A stretch of DNA of 32,935 nt from Ideonella sp. (GTDB lineage: Bacteria; Pseudomonadota; Gammaproteobacteria; Burkholderiales; Burkholderiaceae_C): positions 1 through 32,935 of the forward strand of contig JALOSQ010000030.1 of assembly GCA_025458335.1 (NCBI GenBank), given 5' to 3'. Below, in pieces: positions 1 to 9,517 of the stretch. A model generated the notes under the pieces. It ran no database searches and was not told the DNA's origin. It saw nothing but the letters and a program-made list of their open reading frames with translations. Numbering within the stretch: the stretch's first letter is position 1; the number at the start of each line of letters is the position of its first letter. Both the position numbers and the translations under genes were made by a program.

Positions 1-1
1 G

Positions 2-358
2 GAGGCGCACACCGACTTCCTGCTGGCCGTGCTCGGCGAGGAGCTCGGGCTACTGGGCGTGGCGTCGGTCATCGTCGCCTTCTTCTGGATGGCCCGCCGT
101 ATCTTCCACATCGGCCGCCAAGCCATTGCGCTGGACCGCGTGTTCGCCGGGCTGTTCGCGCAGGGCATCGGCATCTGGATGGCCACGCAGGCCTTCATCA
201 ACATCGGCGTGAACCTCGGGGTGCTGCCGACCAAGGGCCTGACGCTGCCACTGATGAGCTACGGCGGATCGGCGCTGCTGATGAACCTGTTCGCGCTGGC
301 CATCGTGCTGCGCGTGGACATGGAGAACCGTGCGCTCATGCGTGGAGGTCGTGCATGA
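2..358 (+). CDS. ftsW: Cell division protein FtsW, C-terminal part (truncated by window start)
   Basis: Frame 2 reads [19 protein letters not shown]...[30 protein letters not shown], typical of the FtsW/RodA C-terminus. It sits directly before murG with an ATGA overlap. Confidence 0.96.
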   Translation, partial: EAHTDFLLAVLGEELGLLGVASVIVAFFWMARRIFHIGRQAIALDRVFAGLFAQGIGIWMATQAFINIGVNLGVLPTKGLTLPLMSYGGSALLMNLFALAIVLRVDMENRALMRGGRA

Positions 359-1431
359 GCGCACGGCACCTCGTCGTGATGGCCGCCGGCACCGGCGGGC
401 ACGTGATCCCGGGCCTGGCGATCGCCCGCGAGATGCTCGCGCGCGGCTGGACCGTGAGCTGGCTGGGGACGACCGCCGGCATGGAGAACCGCCTGGTGCC
501 CCCGGCCGGGCTGCCGATGGACACGATCGCCTTCACCGGATTGCGCGGCAAGGGCCTGCTGCACACGGCGACCGGCGGGCTGCGGCTGCTCGCGGCATTC
601 GGCGCGTGCTGGCGCATCCTGCGGCGGCGCCGGCCCGCCGTGGTCCTCGGCATGGGGGGCTACGTGTGCTTCCCCGGCGGCCTGATGGCCGCGCTGCTCG
701 GACGGCCCCTGGCCCTGGTGAACGCGGACGCCTCGCTGCTGATGAGCAACCGTTGGCTGCTGCCGGTCGCCGACGCGATCACCTTCGGCTTCGACGGCGA
801 GGGCGGGCAGCTCGACAAGGGGATCGTCACCGGCAATCCCGTTCGTGCAGAGATCGAGTCGCTGGCCCCGCCCGAGCAGCGATTCGCGGGGCGGACAGGT
901 CCGCTTCGGGTGCTCGTGGTCGGCGGCAGCCTGGGCGCCCGCGTCCTCAACGAGACCGTGCCGCAGGCCCTCGCCGAGCTGCCGGCCGAGGACCGTCCGC
1001 AGGTGACCCACCAGTGCGGCGCGGCCCAGGTCGACGAGGCCACGGCCGCCTACCGGCGAGCCGGGGTCGACGCCGACGTGACGCCTTTCATCGACGACAT
1101 GGCTGCCGCGCTCGCCCGGTGTGACCTGGTGGTCTGCCGCGCCGGCGCGGTGACGGTCAGCGAGCTGTGCGCCGCCGGCGTGCCGGCGGTGCTCGTGCCG
1201 CTGGTGGTGAGCACCACGCACCACCAGCGCGACAACGCGGAGTGGATGGCCGGCCACGGCGCGGCGATCCACCTGCCTCAAGGCGAGCTGACGCCGCGGC
1301 GGCTCGCCGGGATCCTCGGCGAGCTGACGCGCGCCGCGCTGCTGCCGATGGCCGTGAAGGCCCGCGCGCTGGCACGACCGAGGGCGACGGCGCGCATCGC
1401 CGACCTGGTCGAAAGGATGGCCGCTGCATGA
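355..1431 (+). CDS. murG: UDP-N-acetylglucosamine--N-acetylmuramyl-(pentapeptide) pyrophosphoryl-undecaprenol GlcNAc transferase MurG
   Basis: 358-aa ORF with N-terminal [15 protein letters not shown] and [13 protein letters not shown]; dcw context; ATGA overlap with ftsW. Confidence 0.97.
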   Translation: MSARHLVVMAAGTGGHVIPGLAIAREMLARGWTVSWLGTTAGMENRLVPPAGLPMDTIAFTGLRGKGLLHTATGGLRLLAAFGACWRILRRRRPAVVLGMGGYVCFPGGLMAALLGRPLALVNADASLLMSNRWLLPVADAITFGFDGEGGQLDKGIVTGNPVRAEIESLAPPEQRFAGRTGPLRVLVVGGSLGARVLNETVPQALAELPAEDRPQVTHQCGAAQVDEATAAYRRAGVDADVTPFIDDMAAALARCDLVVCRAGAVTVSELCAAGVPAVLVPLVVSTTHHQRDNAEWMAGHGAAIHLPQGELTPRRLAGILGELTRAALLPMAVKARALARPRATARIADLVERMAAA

Positions 1432-2858
1432 AGCACGCCGTCAAGCGCATCCATTTCGTCGGCGTCGGCGGCGCCGGGATGAGCGGGATCGCCGAGATCC
1501 TGCACAACCTGGGCTACACGATCTCCGGCTCGGACCAGGTGGCCAGCGCGACCACGCGCCGCCTGGCCGAGCTCGGCATCCGCGTGACGATCGGCCACGA
1601 CTCGGGCCACGTGCAGGGCGTCGACGCGGTGGTGACCTCGACCGCCGTCCGTGGCGACAACCCGGAGGTGATCGCGGCGCGCGCACAGCGCATCCCGATC
1701 GTGCCGCGCGCGGTCATGCTGGCCGAGCTGATGCGGCTGAAGCAGGGCATCGCGATCGCCGGCACGCACGGCAAGACCACGACCACCAGCCTGGTGACCA
1801 GCGTGCTGGCCGAGGCCGGCGTCGATCCGACCTTCGTGATCGGCGGTCGCCTCAACGCGGCCGGAGCGAACTCGCGCCTCGGCCAAGGCGACTACATCGT
1901 GGTCGAGGCCGACGAGTCGGACGCCTCGTTCCTCAACCTGCTGCCCGTGATGGCGGTCGTCACCAACATCGACGCCGACCACATGGACACCTACGGCCAC
2001 GACTTCGCCCGGCTCAAGCAGGCGTTCGTGGACTTCATCCACCGCATGCCGTTCTACGGGGCCGCGGTGCTGTGCATCGACGACCCAGGCGTCCGCTCCG
2101 TCATGCCGATGATCTCGCGCCCGATCGTCACCTACGGCGTCGGCGAGGACGCGATGGTGCGCGCGGTCAACATCCGTGCCGCCGCCGGCCGCATGCGGTT
2201 CACGGCGCAGCGGCGCAACGGCGTGGCGATGCCCGACCTCGACGTCGAGCTGAACCTGCCCGGCGAACACAACGTGCTCAATGCACTGGCCGCGATCGCC
2301 GTGGCCACCGAGCTCGAGCTGCCCGACGCGCCGATCGCGCGCGGATTGGCCGAGTTCCGCGGCGTCGGGCGGCGCTTCCAGCGCTACGGCGAGGTGGCGC
2401 CCGGCTTCACGCTCATCGACGACTACGGCCACCACCCGGCCGAGATGGCGGCGACGCTGGCCGCCGCGCGCGGCGCCTTCCCGGGGCGGCGGCTCGTGCT
2501 GGCGTTCCAGCCGCACCGGTACACCCGCACCCGCGACTGCTTCGAGGACTTCGTCAAGGTGCTTGGAACGGCCGACTCGGTGCTGCTCGCCGAGGTCTAC
2601 GCGGCCGGCGAGCCGCCGATCGTCGCGGCCGATGGTCGGGCCCTGGCGCGTGCGCTGCGGGTGGCCGGACGCGTCGACCCGATCTTCGTCGATGACATCG
2701 CCTCGATGCCTCAGGCGATCCTGGACCATGCGCGGGCGGGAGACGTGGTGATCACGATGGGCGCCGGCAGCATCGGCGGGGTGCCCGCCCAGGTCGTCGA
2801 GCAGGCGGAGACGCGCGCTGCGGTCGACCAGGCCCTGGGCAGCGGAGGGGCGTCATGA
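1428..2858 (+). CDS. murC: UDP-N-acetylmuramate--L-alanine ligase MurC
   Basis: [25 protein letters not shown]..., [32 protein letters not shown]. Start placed at the ATG overlapping the murG stop (ATGA 1428-1431), not at the upstream start of the listed 563-aa ORF. Confidence 0.97.
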   Translation: MKHAVKRIHFVGVGGAGMSGIAEILHNLGYTISGSDQVASATTRRLAELGIRVTIGHDSGHVQGVDAVVTSTAVRGDNPEVIAARAQRIPIVPRAVMLAELMRLKQGIAIAGTHGKTTTTSLVTSVLAEAGVDPTFVIGGRLNAAGANSRLGQGDYIVVEADESDASFLNLLPVMAVVTNIDADHMDTYGHDFARLKQAFVDFIHRMPFYGAAVLCIDDPGVRSVMPMISRPIVTYGVGEDAMVRAVNIRAAAGRMRFTAQRRNGVAMPDLDVELNLPGEHNVLNALAAIAVATELELPDAPIARGLAEFRGVGRRFQRYGEVAPGFTLIDDYGHHPAEMAATLAAARGAFPGRRLVLAFQPHRYTRTRDCFEDFVKVLGTADSVLLAEVYAAGEPPIVAADGRALARALRVAGRVDPIFVDDIASMPQAILDHARAGDVVITMGAGSIGGVPAQVVEQAETRAAVDQALGSGGAS

Positions 2859-3853
2859 GCTCACACGACCAACTGCCGGCCTGGGCCCAGGGGCTGCTGG
2901 GCGGTGCCGACCTGAACCGGCTGGGCAAGGTCGCGGTGCTCATGGGCGGCGACTCGGCCGAGCGCGAGATCTCGCTGCTGTCGGGAAGCGGCGTCCTGCG
3001 CGCCCTGCAGGGCGAAGGTGTCGAGGCGTACGCGTTCGACCCGGCCGAGCGGGACCTGTCGGACCTCAAGCGCGAGCGCTTCGACCGCTGCTTCATCGCC
3101 CTGCACGGGCGGCGCGGCGAGGACGGCACTGTCCAGGGCGCCCTGGAGCTGCTGCGGATCCCCTACACCGGCTCGGGCGTGCTGGCCAGCGCGATCGCGA
3201 TGGACAAGGTCATGACCAAGCGGGTCTGGTCGACCTTCGACCTGCCGATGCCGCGCCAGGTCGTGCTGGAGCCCGGTGCGCAGGACCCGGCCCACACCCG
3301 CGCCGTGCCCGACGAACTCGGCCTGCCGCTGGTGGTCAAGCCGCCGCGCGAGGGTTCGTCGCTGGGTGTCACCAAGGTCGAGGGCTATTCGCAGATGCAG
3401 GCGGCGGTACAGGCGGCGGCCGCGTACGACCCCGAGGTGCTCTGCGAGGAATTCATCGAGGGCGACGAGGTGACCTGCGCGATCCTGGGCGAGGGAGCCG
3501 ACGCCCATGCCCTGCCGGTGATCCGCATCGTCGCGCCCGAGGGCGCGTACGACTACCAGAACAAGTACTTCACCGACGTGACCCAGTACCTCGTGCCCAG
3601 CGGCCTGCCGCCGGCCGAGGAGCGCGAGATCCAGCGCCTGGCCGTGGCGGCCTATCGGGCGCTGGGCTGCCGGGGCTGGGGGCGAGCCGACCTGATGGTG
3701 AGGGCGAGCGACCGGCAGCCGTTCCTTCTCGAGATGAACACCTCCCCCGGCATGACGGGCCACTCGCTGGTACCGATGGCCGCGCGCGCCGCCGGCATCC
3801 GCTACGAGCAGCTGTGCGTGGCCCTGGTCGCCCACGCGCGACTCGATGGATGA
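2855..3853 (+). CDS. ddl: D-alanine--D-alanine ligase
   Basis: [25 protein letters not shown]..., [31 protein letters not shown] overlap with murC. Confidence 0.97.
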   Translation: MSSHDQLPAWAQGLLGGADLNRLGKVAVLMGGDSAEREISLLSGSGVLRALQGEGVEAYAFDPAERDLSDLKRERFDRCFIALHGRRGEDGTVQGALELLRIPYTGSGVLASAIAMDKVMTKRVWSTFDLPMPRQVVLEPGAQDPAHTRAVPDELGLPLVVKPPREGSSLGVTKVEGYSQMQAAVQAAAAYDPEVLCEEFIEGDEVTCAILGEGADAHALPVIRIVAPEGAYDYQNKYFTDVTQYLVPSGLPPAEEREIQRLAVAAYRALGCRGWGRADLMVRASDRQPFLLEMNTSPGMTGHSLVPMAARAAGIRYEQLCVALVAHARLDG

Positions 3854-4727
3854 GGCCTCGACGATGACCGCCGCCGCCGCCCCCTACCGCCGAGCCCCGA
3901 AGCCCGCGACCGACCGCGGTGCCGGCCTGCGGCCGCTCGAGGTCGGGATCACCCAGGCGCTGGCGCAGGTGCTGGCGCTGGCGGGCGCGCTCCTGCTGGT
4001 GGCCGCGGCAGCCGCCTGGGCGGCCCGGCAGCCGGTGTTCACGCTCCAGGGCATCGAGATCGAGGGCGACCTCGCGCGTAGCAGCCTCGCTCAGGTTCGG
4101 ACGGCCGCCGTGCCGCGTCTGGAGGGCAACTTCTTCACGCTGGACCTCGACGCGGCGCAGTCCGCGTTCGAGTCGGTTCCCTGGGTGCGCACGGCGCAGG
4201 TGCGCCGCGTCTGGCCGAACCGGCTGCACGTGCGCATCGAGGAACACCGCCCGGCCGCGCTTTGGGGGGGCGCCGACGGCGAACGGCTGGTCAACACCCA
4301 CGGCGAGGTGTTCGAGGCCAACGCCGCGGCCGTCGACGAGGTCCTGCCAACCCTCGCCGGTCCCGACGGCAGTTCGGCCCGGATGCTGGCCCTGTACCGC
4401 GCGCTGGTCGACGCCCTCGCCCCCCTGGGCCCGGCCGTCGACACGCTCACGCTGACCAGCCGCGGGTCGTGGACGGTCACGCTGGACAACGGCGTGACGC
4501 TCGAGCTCGGCCGCGGCGACGACGCCGAGGTACTGGAACGCACCCACCGATTCATCGCCACGGTGCCCGAACTCGTCGCGCGATTCGGCCGGCCGCTGGC
4601 GCACGCCGACCTGCGGCACCGCGACGGCTACGCGCTGAAGCTCACCGGCCTGGGCACCGGACCCGAGGCCGGTTTCCCCACCCCGCGCCCCACCGCCGCA
4701 CGCACGCCGGCGGCACCGTCCCGCTGA
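3846..4727 (+). CDS. ftsQ: Cell division protein FtsQ
   Basis: N-terminal TM, POTRA-like [50 protein letters not shown]; between ddl and ftsA. Confidence 0.94.
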   Translation: MDEASTMTAAAAPYRRAPKPATDRGAGLRPLEVGITQALAQVLALAGALLLVAAAAAWAARQPVFTLQGIEIEGDLARSSLAQVRTAAVPRLEGNFFTLDLDAAQSAFESVPWVRTAQVRRVWPNRLHVRIEEHRPAALWGGADGERLVNTHGEVFEANAAAVDEVLPTLAGPDGSSARMLALYRALVDALAPLGPAVDTLTLTSRGSWTVTLDNGVTLELGRGDDAEVLERTHRFIATVPELVARFGRPLAHADLRHRDGYALKLTGLGTGPEAGFPTPRPTAARTPAAPSR

Positions 4728-4738
4728 GGCATCCGCCC

Positions 4739-5197
4739 ATGGCCAAGGAATTCAAGGATCTCGTCGTCGGCCTGGACATCGGCACCGCCAAGGTGATGGT
4801 GGTGGTGGCCGAGGTCATGCCCGACGGCGAACTGCGCGTCGCCGGGCTCGGCGTGGCGCCGTCGCACGGCCTCAAGCGCGGTGTCGTCGTCAACATCGAT
4901 GCGACCGTGCAGAGCATCCAGCAGGCGCTCAAGGAGGCCGAGATGATGGCCGACTGCCGGATCACGCGCGTCTACACCGGCATCACCGGCAGTCACATCC
5001 GTGGCACCAACTCCACCGGGATGGTGATCGTGCGCGACAAGGAGGTCACGCCGGTCGACGTCGCCCGCGTGGTCGAGACGGCGAAGGCGATCAACATCCC
5101 GAACGACCAGCGCCTGCTGCTGGTCGAGCCGCAGGAGTTCGTGATCGACGGCCACGAGGTGCGCGAGCCGATCGGCATGAGCAGCCGATCGGCATGA
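4739..5197 (+). pseudogene. ftsA: FtsA N-terminal fragment (gene interrupted by 17-bp tandem duplication)
   Basis: MAKEFKDLVVGLDIGTAKVMVVVAEV...YTGITGSHIRGTNSTGMV...LVEPQEFVIDGHEVREPIGMS then SRSA*. The frame is lost at the duplicated 17-mer agccgatcggcatgagc. Confidence 0.93.
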
Positions 5198-5199
5198 GC
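5166..5199 (+). repeat. Exact 17-bp tandem duplication (agccgatcggcatgagc x2)
   Basis: 5166-5182 and 5183-5199 are identical. Removing one copy restores one FtsA frame reading VREPIGMSGGRLEVKVHIVTG. Confidence 0.99.
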
Positions 5200-5985
5200 G
5201 GCGGACGGCTCGAGGTCAAGGTGCACATCGTCACTGGCGCGCAGAGCGCGGCCGAGAACATCGTCAAGTGCGTGCGGCGCTGCGGGCTCGAGGTGGACCA
5301 GCTGGTGCTCAACCCGAGCGCGTCGAGCCATGCGGTGCTCACCGCCGACGAGAAGGACCTCGGCGTCGCCCTGGTCGACATCGGAGCGGGCACGACGGAT
5401 GTGTCGATCTACACCGACGGCGCAGTGCGGCACACGGTGGTCATCCCGATCGCGGGCGACCTGATCACCAGCGACATCGCGATGGCGTTGCGCACCCCCA
5501 CCAAGGATGCCGAGGAGATCAAGGTCCAGTTCGGCGCCGCCAAGCAGTTGCTCGCCGACCCTGGCGACCAGCTCGAGGTGCCGGGGCTGGGCGACCGCGG
5601 GCCGCGCATGCTCAGCCGCCAGGCGCTGGCCGGCGTGATCGAGCCGCGCGTCGAGGAGATCTTCGCCCTGGTGCAGCAGGTGATCCGCGACAGCGGCTGC
5701 GAGGAGCTGCTGTCGTCGGGCGTCGTGCTGACCGGCGGGGCCGCCGTGATGCCCGGGATGGTCGAACTCGGCGAGGACATCTTCCTGAAGCCGGTGCGGC
5801 GCGGCGTGCCGACCTACTCGGGGCCGCTGCGCGACATGGTGGCGCAGCCCCGCGCCGCCACCGTGATGGGCCTGCTGGAGGAGGCGCGCCTGGCCCGGGT
5901 GCGCGGTCTCAAGGCCTCGCAGCAGGCCGGCTCGGTCAAGACCATCCTCGGCCGTGCCAAGGACTGGTTCCTCGGCAACTTCTAG
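5194..5985 (+). pseudogene. ftsA: FtsA C-terminal fragment; starts at the ATG overlapping the N-fragment stop
   Basis: MSGGRLEVKVHIVTGAQSAAENIVKCVRRCGLEVDQLVLNPSASSHAVLTADEKDLGVALVDIGAGTTDVSIYTDG... ending VKTILGRAKDWFLGNF (C-terminal amphipathic helix). Confidence 0.93.
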
Positions 5986-6155
5986 GTCTCCAACCGGATC
6001 GATGGCGATGACCTGGAAACGACGACGACGACGGCCCGGCGACGGATGACCCGGCACCCGCACCCCCAAGGCGGCGCACGACCGCCAGACCCACGACAGC
6101 ACGACGACACGGCAACTGCACCGGGCCCCACGGCCCGACCCCAAGGAGAGACCAC

Positions 6156-7376
6156 ATGGCCATCGAGATGATCGAAGAGTTCGACCGCGGCACGAAGATC
6201 AAGGTGATCGGCATCGGCGGCGGCGGCGGCAACACCGTCGAGTACATGATCCAGGAGGGGGTGCAGGGGGTCGAGTTCCTGTGCGCCAACACCGACGCGC
6301 AGGCGCTGAACCGCTCGAGCGCCGACGTGCTGGTGCAACTGGGCAAGTCGGGTCTCGGCGCCGGGGGCAAGCCGGAGGTCGGCCGCGCCTCGGCGGAGGA
6401 GGCGCACGACCGCATCCGCGAGGTGCTGGGCGACGCGCACCTGGTGTTCATCACCGCGGGCATGGGCGGCGGCACCGGCACCGGCGCCGCGCCCGTGATC
6501 GCGCGCGTGGCCCGCGAGATGGGCATCCTCACCGTCGGCGTGGTCACCAAGCCCTTCGAGTTCGAGGGCACGCGGCGCCAGAAGCAGGCCGACGCGGGCA
6601 CCGCCGAGCTCGAGGCCAACGTCGACTCGCTGATCGTGATCCTCAACGAGAAGCTGCTCGAGGTGCTCGGCGACGACGTCACCCAGGAACAGGCGTTCGC
6701 GCACGCCAACGACGTGCTCAAGAACGCGGTGGGCGGCATCAGCGACATCATCCACGTGCCAGGGCTGGTCAACGTCGACTTCGAGGACGTGAAGACGGTG
6801 ATGAGCGAGCCCGGCAAGGCGATGATGGGCACGGCTCAGGCCAGCGGCCCCGACCGCGCCACCAAGGCGGCCGAAGGCGCCGTGGCCTGCCCGCTGCTCG
6901 AGGGCATCGACCTGTCGGGCGCACGGGGCGTGCTGGTGCTGATCGCCGCGGCGCGCGGCAGCTTCAAGCTCGCCGAGAGCCGCAACGCGATGAACACCAT
7001 CCGGCGCTACGCCTCGGAGGATGCGCACGTGATCTACGGCACCGCCTATGACGAGAGCCTGGGCGACCAGCTGCGCGTCACCGTGATCGCGACGGGCCTC
7101 AGCCCGACGCGTAAGGTCCAGCAGCCGCCGATGACCGTCGTGCACAACGCGAGCCTGCCTCGCACCGGCACCGATAACCTCCCGGTGCTGCACCAGGCCG
7201 TCGCCGGCACCGGGCCGGCGGCCACGCCGGCACCGGTCGGCGCTCAGGACTACGCGTCGCTGCAGACCCCCAGCGTCTGGCGCACCCGCACCGCGGCCGC
7301 GAAGGTCGACGCGCTGGCCAGCACCGGCATGGACGAGATCGAGATCCCCGCGTTCCTGCGCAAGCAGGCGGACTGA
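6156..7376 (+). CDS. ftsZ: Cell division protein FtsZ
   Basis: IKVIGIGGGGGNTVEYMI, GMGGGTGTGAAPVIA, C-terminal tail DEIEIPAFLRKQAD; SD-like aaggagag upstream. Confidence 0.98.
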   Translation: MAIEMIEEFDRGTKIKVIGIGGGGGNTVEYMIQEGVQGVEFLCANTDAQALNRSSADVLVQLGKSGLGAGGKPEVGRASAEEAHDRIREVLGDAHLVFITAGMGGGTGTGAAPVIARVAREMGILTVGVVTKPFEFEGTRRQKQADAGTAELEANVDSLIVILNEKLLEVLGDDVTQEQAFAHANDVLKNAVGGISDIIHVPGLVNVDFEDVKTVMSEPGKAMMGTAQASGPDRATKAAEGAVACPLLEGIDLSGARGVLVLIAAARGSFKLAESRNAMNTIRRYASEDAHVIYGTAYDESLGDQLRVTVIATGLSPTRKVQQPPMTVVHNASLPRTGTDNLPVLHQAVAGTGPAATPAPVGAQDYASLQTPSVWRTRTAAAKVDALASTGMDEIEIPAFLRKQAD

Positions 7377-7416
7377 CGAAGGCCGCCCCCCTATCCACCT
7401 TCCGGCCACCCTCCTG

Positions 7417-7444
7417 CCGCGCCGCGCCCCTGCGCGCGGCGCGG
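7417..7444. other. GC-rich perfect inverted repeat (11-bp arms, 6-nt loop) between ftsZ and lpxC
   Basis: CCGCGCCGCGC-CCCTGC-GCGCGGCGCGG; no T-tract follows. Confidence 0.8.
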
Positions 7445-7459
7445 TGGGATCGGCCTGCC

Positions 7460-7465
7460 TAGAAT
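7460..7465 (+). promoter_or_regulatory. Putative -10 element (TAGAAT) of lpxC
   Basis: CTAGAATCCGCCG-ATG; 6 nt between hexamer and lpxC start codon. Confidence 0.55.
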
Positions 7466-7471
7466 CCGCCG

Positions 7472-8407
7472 ATGCTCGCGCAGCACACGCTCAAGTCGAT
7501 CACGCGCGCCGTGGGCGTGGGCCTGCACGGCGGCCAGCGCGTCGAGCTGACGCTGCGCCCCGCGCCGGTGGACCACGGCATCGTGTTCCGGCGCGTGGAC
7601 CTGCCCGAGCCGGCGCTGATCCGCGTCGACGCGGCCTCGGTCACCGACACCCGCCTGGCGTCGACCCTGTCGGCCGGCGGCGTCCCGGGTGCGCCGCGCG
7701 TCAACACCGTCGAGCATCTGATGTCGGCCTGCGCTGGCCTGGGCATCGACAACCTGCTGATCGACATCACCGCCGAAGAGGTGCCGATCCTCGACGGATC
7801 GGCCGCGTCGTTCGTCTTCCTGCTGCAGAACGCCGGCATCGTGTCGCAGCCGGCGCCGCGGCGTTTCCTGAGGGTGCTCAAGCCGGTCGAGGTGCGTGAC
7901 GGCGAGGGCTCCGGCCTGAAGTGGGCGCGGCTCGAGCCCCACCACGGCTACCGGCTGGCGTTCGAGATCGCGTTCGACCACCCGGCCGTCAACCAGACCG
8001 GTCAGCGGGTCGAGTTCGACATGGGCTCCGGCCGCTACCCGCGCGAGATCGCCCGCGCCCGCACCTTCGCCTTCACGAAGGACGTCGAGATGATGCGCGC
8101 GCGCGGCCGCAGCCTCGGCGGCAGCATGGACAACGCGATCGTGATGGACGACCAGCGTGTCCTCAATGCGGGCGGCCTGCGCTACGACGACGAGTTCGTC
8201 AAGCACAAGATCCTCGATGCGATCGGCGACCTGTACCTCGCCGGCCATCCGTTGCTGGCGTCGTACACGGCGTTCAAGTCGGGCCATGCACTGAACAACC
8301 GGCTCCTGCGAGCGCTGCTGGACGACCCCTCGGCATTCGAGCTGGTCACCTTCGAGGACGAGTCCCTGGCGCCGGCCGGCTTCGCCGACCCGGTGCCGGC
8401 CTGGTGA
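7472..8407 (+). CDS. lpxC: UDP-3-O-acyl-N-acetylglucosamine deacetylase LpxC
   Basis: [31 protein letters not shown]..., [36 protein letters not shown]; downstream of ftsZ. Confidence 0.98.
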   Translation: MLAQHTLKSITRAVGVGLHGGQRVELTLRPAPVDHGIVFRRVDLPEPALIRVDAASVTDTRLASTLSAGGVPGAPRVNTVEHLMSACAGLGIDNLLIDITAEEVPILDGSAASFVFLLQNAGIVSQPAPRRFLRVLKPVEVRDGEGSGLKWARLEPHHGYRLAFEIAFDHPAVNQTGQRVEFDMGSGRYPREIARARTFAFTKDVEMMRARGRSLGGSMDNAIVMDDQRVLNAGGLRYDDEFVKHKILDAIGDLYLAGHPLLASYTAFKSGHALNNRLLRALLDDPSAFELVTFEDESLAPAGFADPVPAW

Positions 8408-8419
8408 GCATGCGAACCG

Positions 8420-8599
8420 ATGCCGTTCCTGCGCGCGATCGTCCTCGTCCTGCTGCTGGCCAGCGCGCTGTGCTTCGTGCTGTTCATCGTCACCGGGCAA
8501 CCGCAGTGGCGACGCTGGGGCCTCATAGTCCTGAAGTGGACCCTGCTGGCGGCGGCCGGCTTCTTCGCGGTGCTGCTGGCCGAGCGCTGGATCGGATGA
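8420..8599 (+). CDS. Small (59 aa) hydrophobic membrane protein, uncharacterised
   Basis: Own translation: MPFLRAIVLVLLLASALCFVLFIVTGQPQWRRWGLIVLKWTLLAAAGFFAVLLAERWIG*. Two predicted TM segments; starts 12 nt after the lpxC stop; absent from the supplied ORF track (length). Confidence 0.75.
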   Translation: MPFLRAIVLVLLLASALCFVLFIVTGQPQWRRWGLIVLKWTLLAAAGFFAVLLAERWIG

Positions 8600-8652
8600 C
8601 GGCGACCTCCGCCGCCGGCGGACCCCCACCGACTCACCGCTGACGCAACGAC

Positions 8653-8859
8653 ATGGGCATCTTCCGCACGATCATGATGACGCTGGCGGGCACGCTGGGC
8701 GTGATCTCGGCCGTGATGTTCACGATCTACATCGTCCGCGGCGACGACGAGTGGATGCCACGCGCCAGGGCCTTCGGCCGCTGGTGCTGGGCCGCCGTGC
8801 TGGTGTGGTTCAACATCGAGATCTGGCGCCACGTGGCGCTGATCATCATCAACTGGTGA
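8653..8859 (+). CDS. Small (68 aa) membrane protein, uncharacterised
   Basis: MGIFRTIMMTLAGTLGVISAVMFTIYIVRGDDEWMPRARAFGRWCWAAVLVWFNIEIWRHVALIIINW; two hydrophobic segments. Confidence 0.65.
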   Translation: MGIFRTIMMTLAGTLGVISAVMFTIYIVRGDDEWMPRARAFGRWCWAAVLVWFNIEIWRHVALIIINW

Positions 8860-9469
8860 GGCCGAGGAAGCCCAGCACCCTGGGCAGGTGGCGCTCGAAG
8901 TCCGACAGCGCGTGGTCGCCGCCCTCGAGCAGCACTATCTGACAGGCAGCGTAGCGGGCCGCCATCTCGCGCCAGTCGAGCAGTTCGTCGCCCTTGGCGA
9001 TCACCGCCAGCGTGCGGTCCGGGCGGGTGATGGCCGGCGGCCGCATCGCATCCAGCGCCTGCACGTCGGCGGCCGTGAAGTGGAACCGCTCGTCGGAATG
9101 CCAGGCCTGGACCTCGCCGATCCAGGAGGCCAGGTCACGCGCCGGTTCCACGGCCGGGTTCAGCACGACCGAACGGCAGCCGATCGCCTCGGCCACGACG
9201 GTTGCGTAGAAGCCGCCGAGCGAGCTGCCGATCACCCCGATCGCGTCGGCGGCCCCAGCGGCCCCTGCACCCCCGAGCGCCACCTGCCAGCTGGCGAGCC
9301 GCTCGCGCACCAGCGCGATGGCTTCGGCCGGTGACGGCGGCAGCTGCGGGCACCACCAGGTCACCCCGGGCCGGTGCGCCGCGATCCAGGCACCGGTCAT
9401 GCGGGCCTTGAACGACTGCGGCGACGACCGGAAGCCGTGAAGGTACAGCAGGTGCGAGACCGGGGCCAT
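8849..9469 (-). CDS. YqiA/YcfP-family alpha/beta-fold esterase
   Basis: MAPVSHLLYLHGFRSSPQSFKARMT..., GSSLGGFYATVVAEAIGCRSVVLNPAVEPARDL, GDHALSDFERHLPRVLGFLGL. Start chosen at the internal ATG (9469); listed ORF extends to 9481. Confidence 0.88.
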   Translation of the reverse strand: MAPVSHLLYLHGFRSSPQSFKARMTGAWIAAHRPGVTWWCPQLPPSPAEAIALVRERLASWQVALGGAGAAGAADAIGVIGSSLGGFYATVVAEAIGCRSVVLNPAVEPARDLASWIGEVQAWHSDERFHFTAADVQALDAMRPPAITRPDRTLAVIAKGDELLDWREMAARYAACQIVLLEGGDHALSDFERHLPRVLGFLGLTS

Positions 9470-9517
9470 GGGTCGACGCAACGGGCAAGCCGGTGACGGC
9501 GCGGCCGTGGTGGGCGT

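Noticed and set aside
1167-1427. N-terminal extension of the listed 563-aa MurC ORF
   Set aside because: Extension lies inside murG in another frame and is Arg/Ala-rich. The MurC family start [15 protein letters not shown] and ATGA coupling fix the start at 1428.
6019-6033. (ACG)5 trinucleotide run in the ftsA-ftsZ intergenic region
   Set aside because: Short run in a GC-rich spacer; too short to argue for phase variation or function.
5982-7409. 475-aa minus-strand ORF antisense to ftsZ
   Set aside because: Mirror frame artefact; ftsZ is unambiguous.
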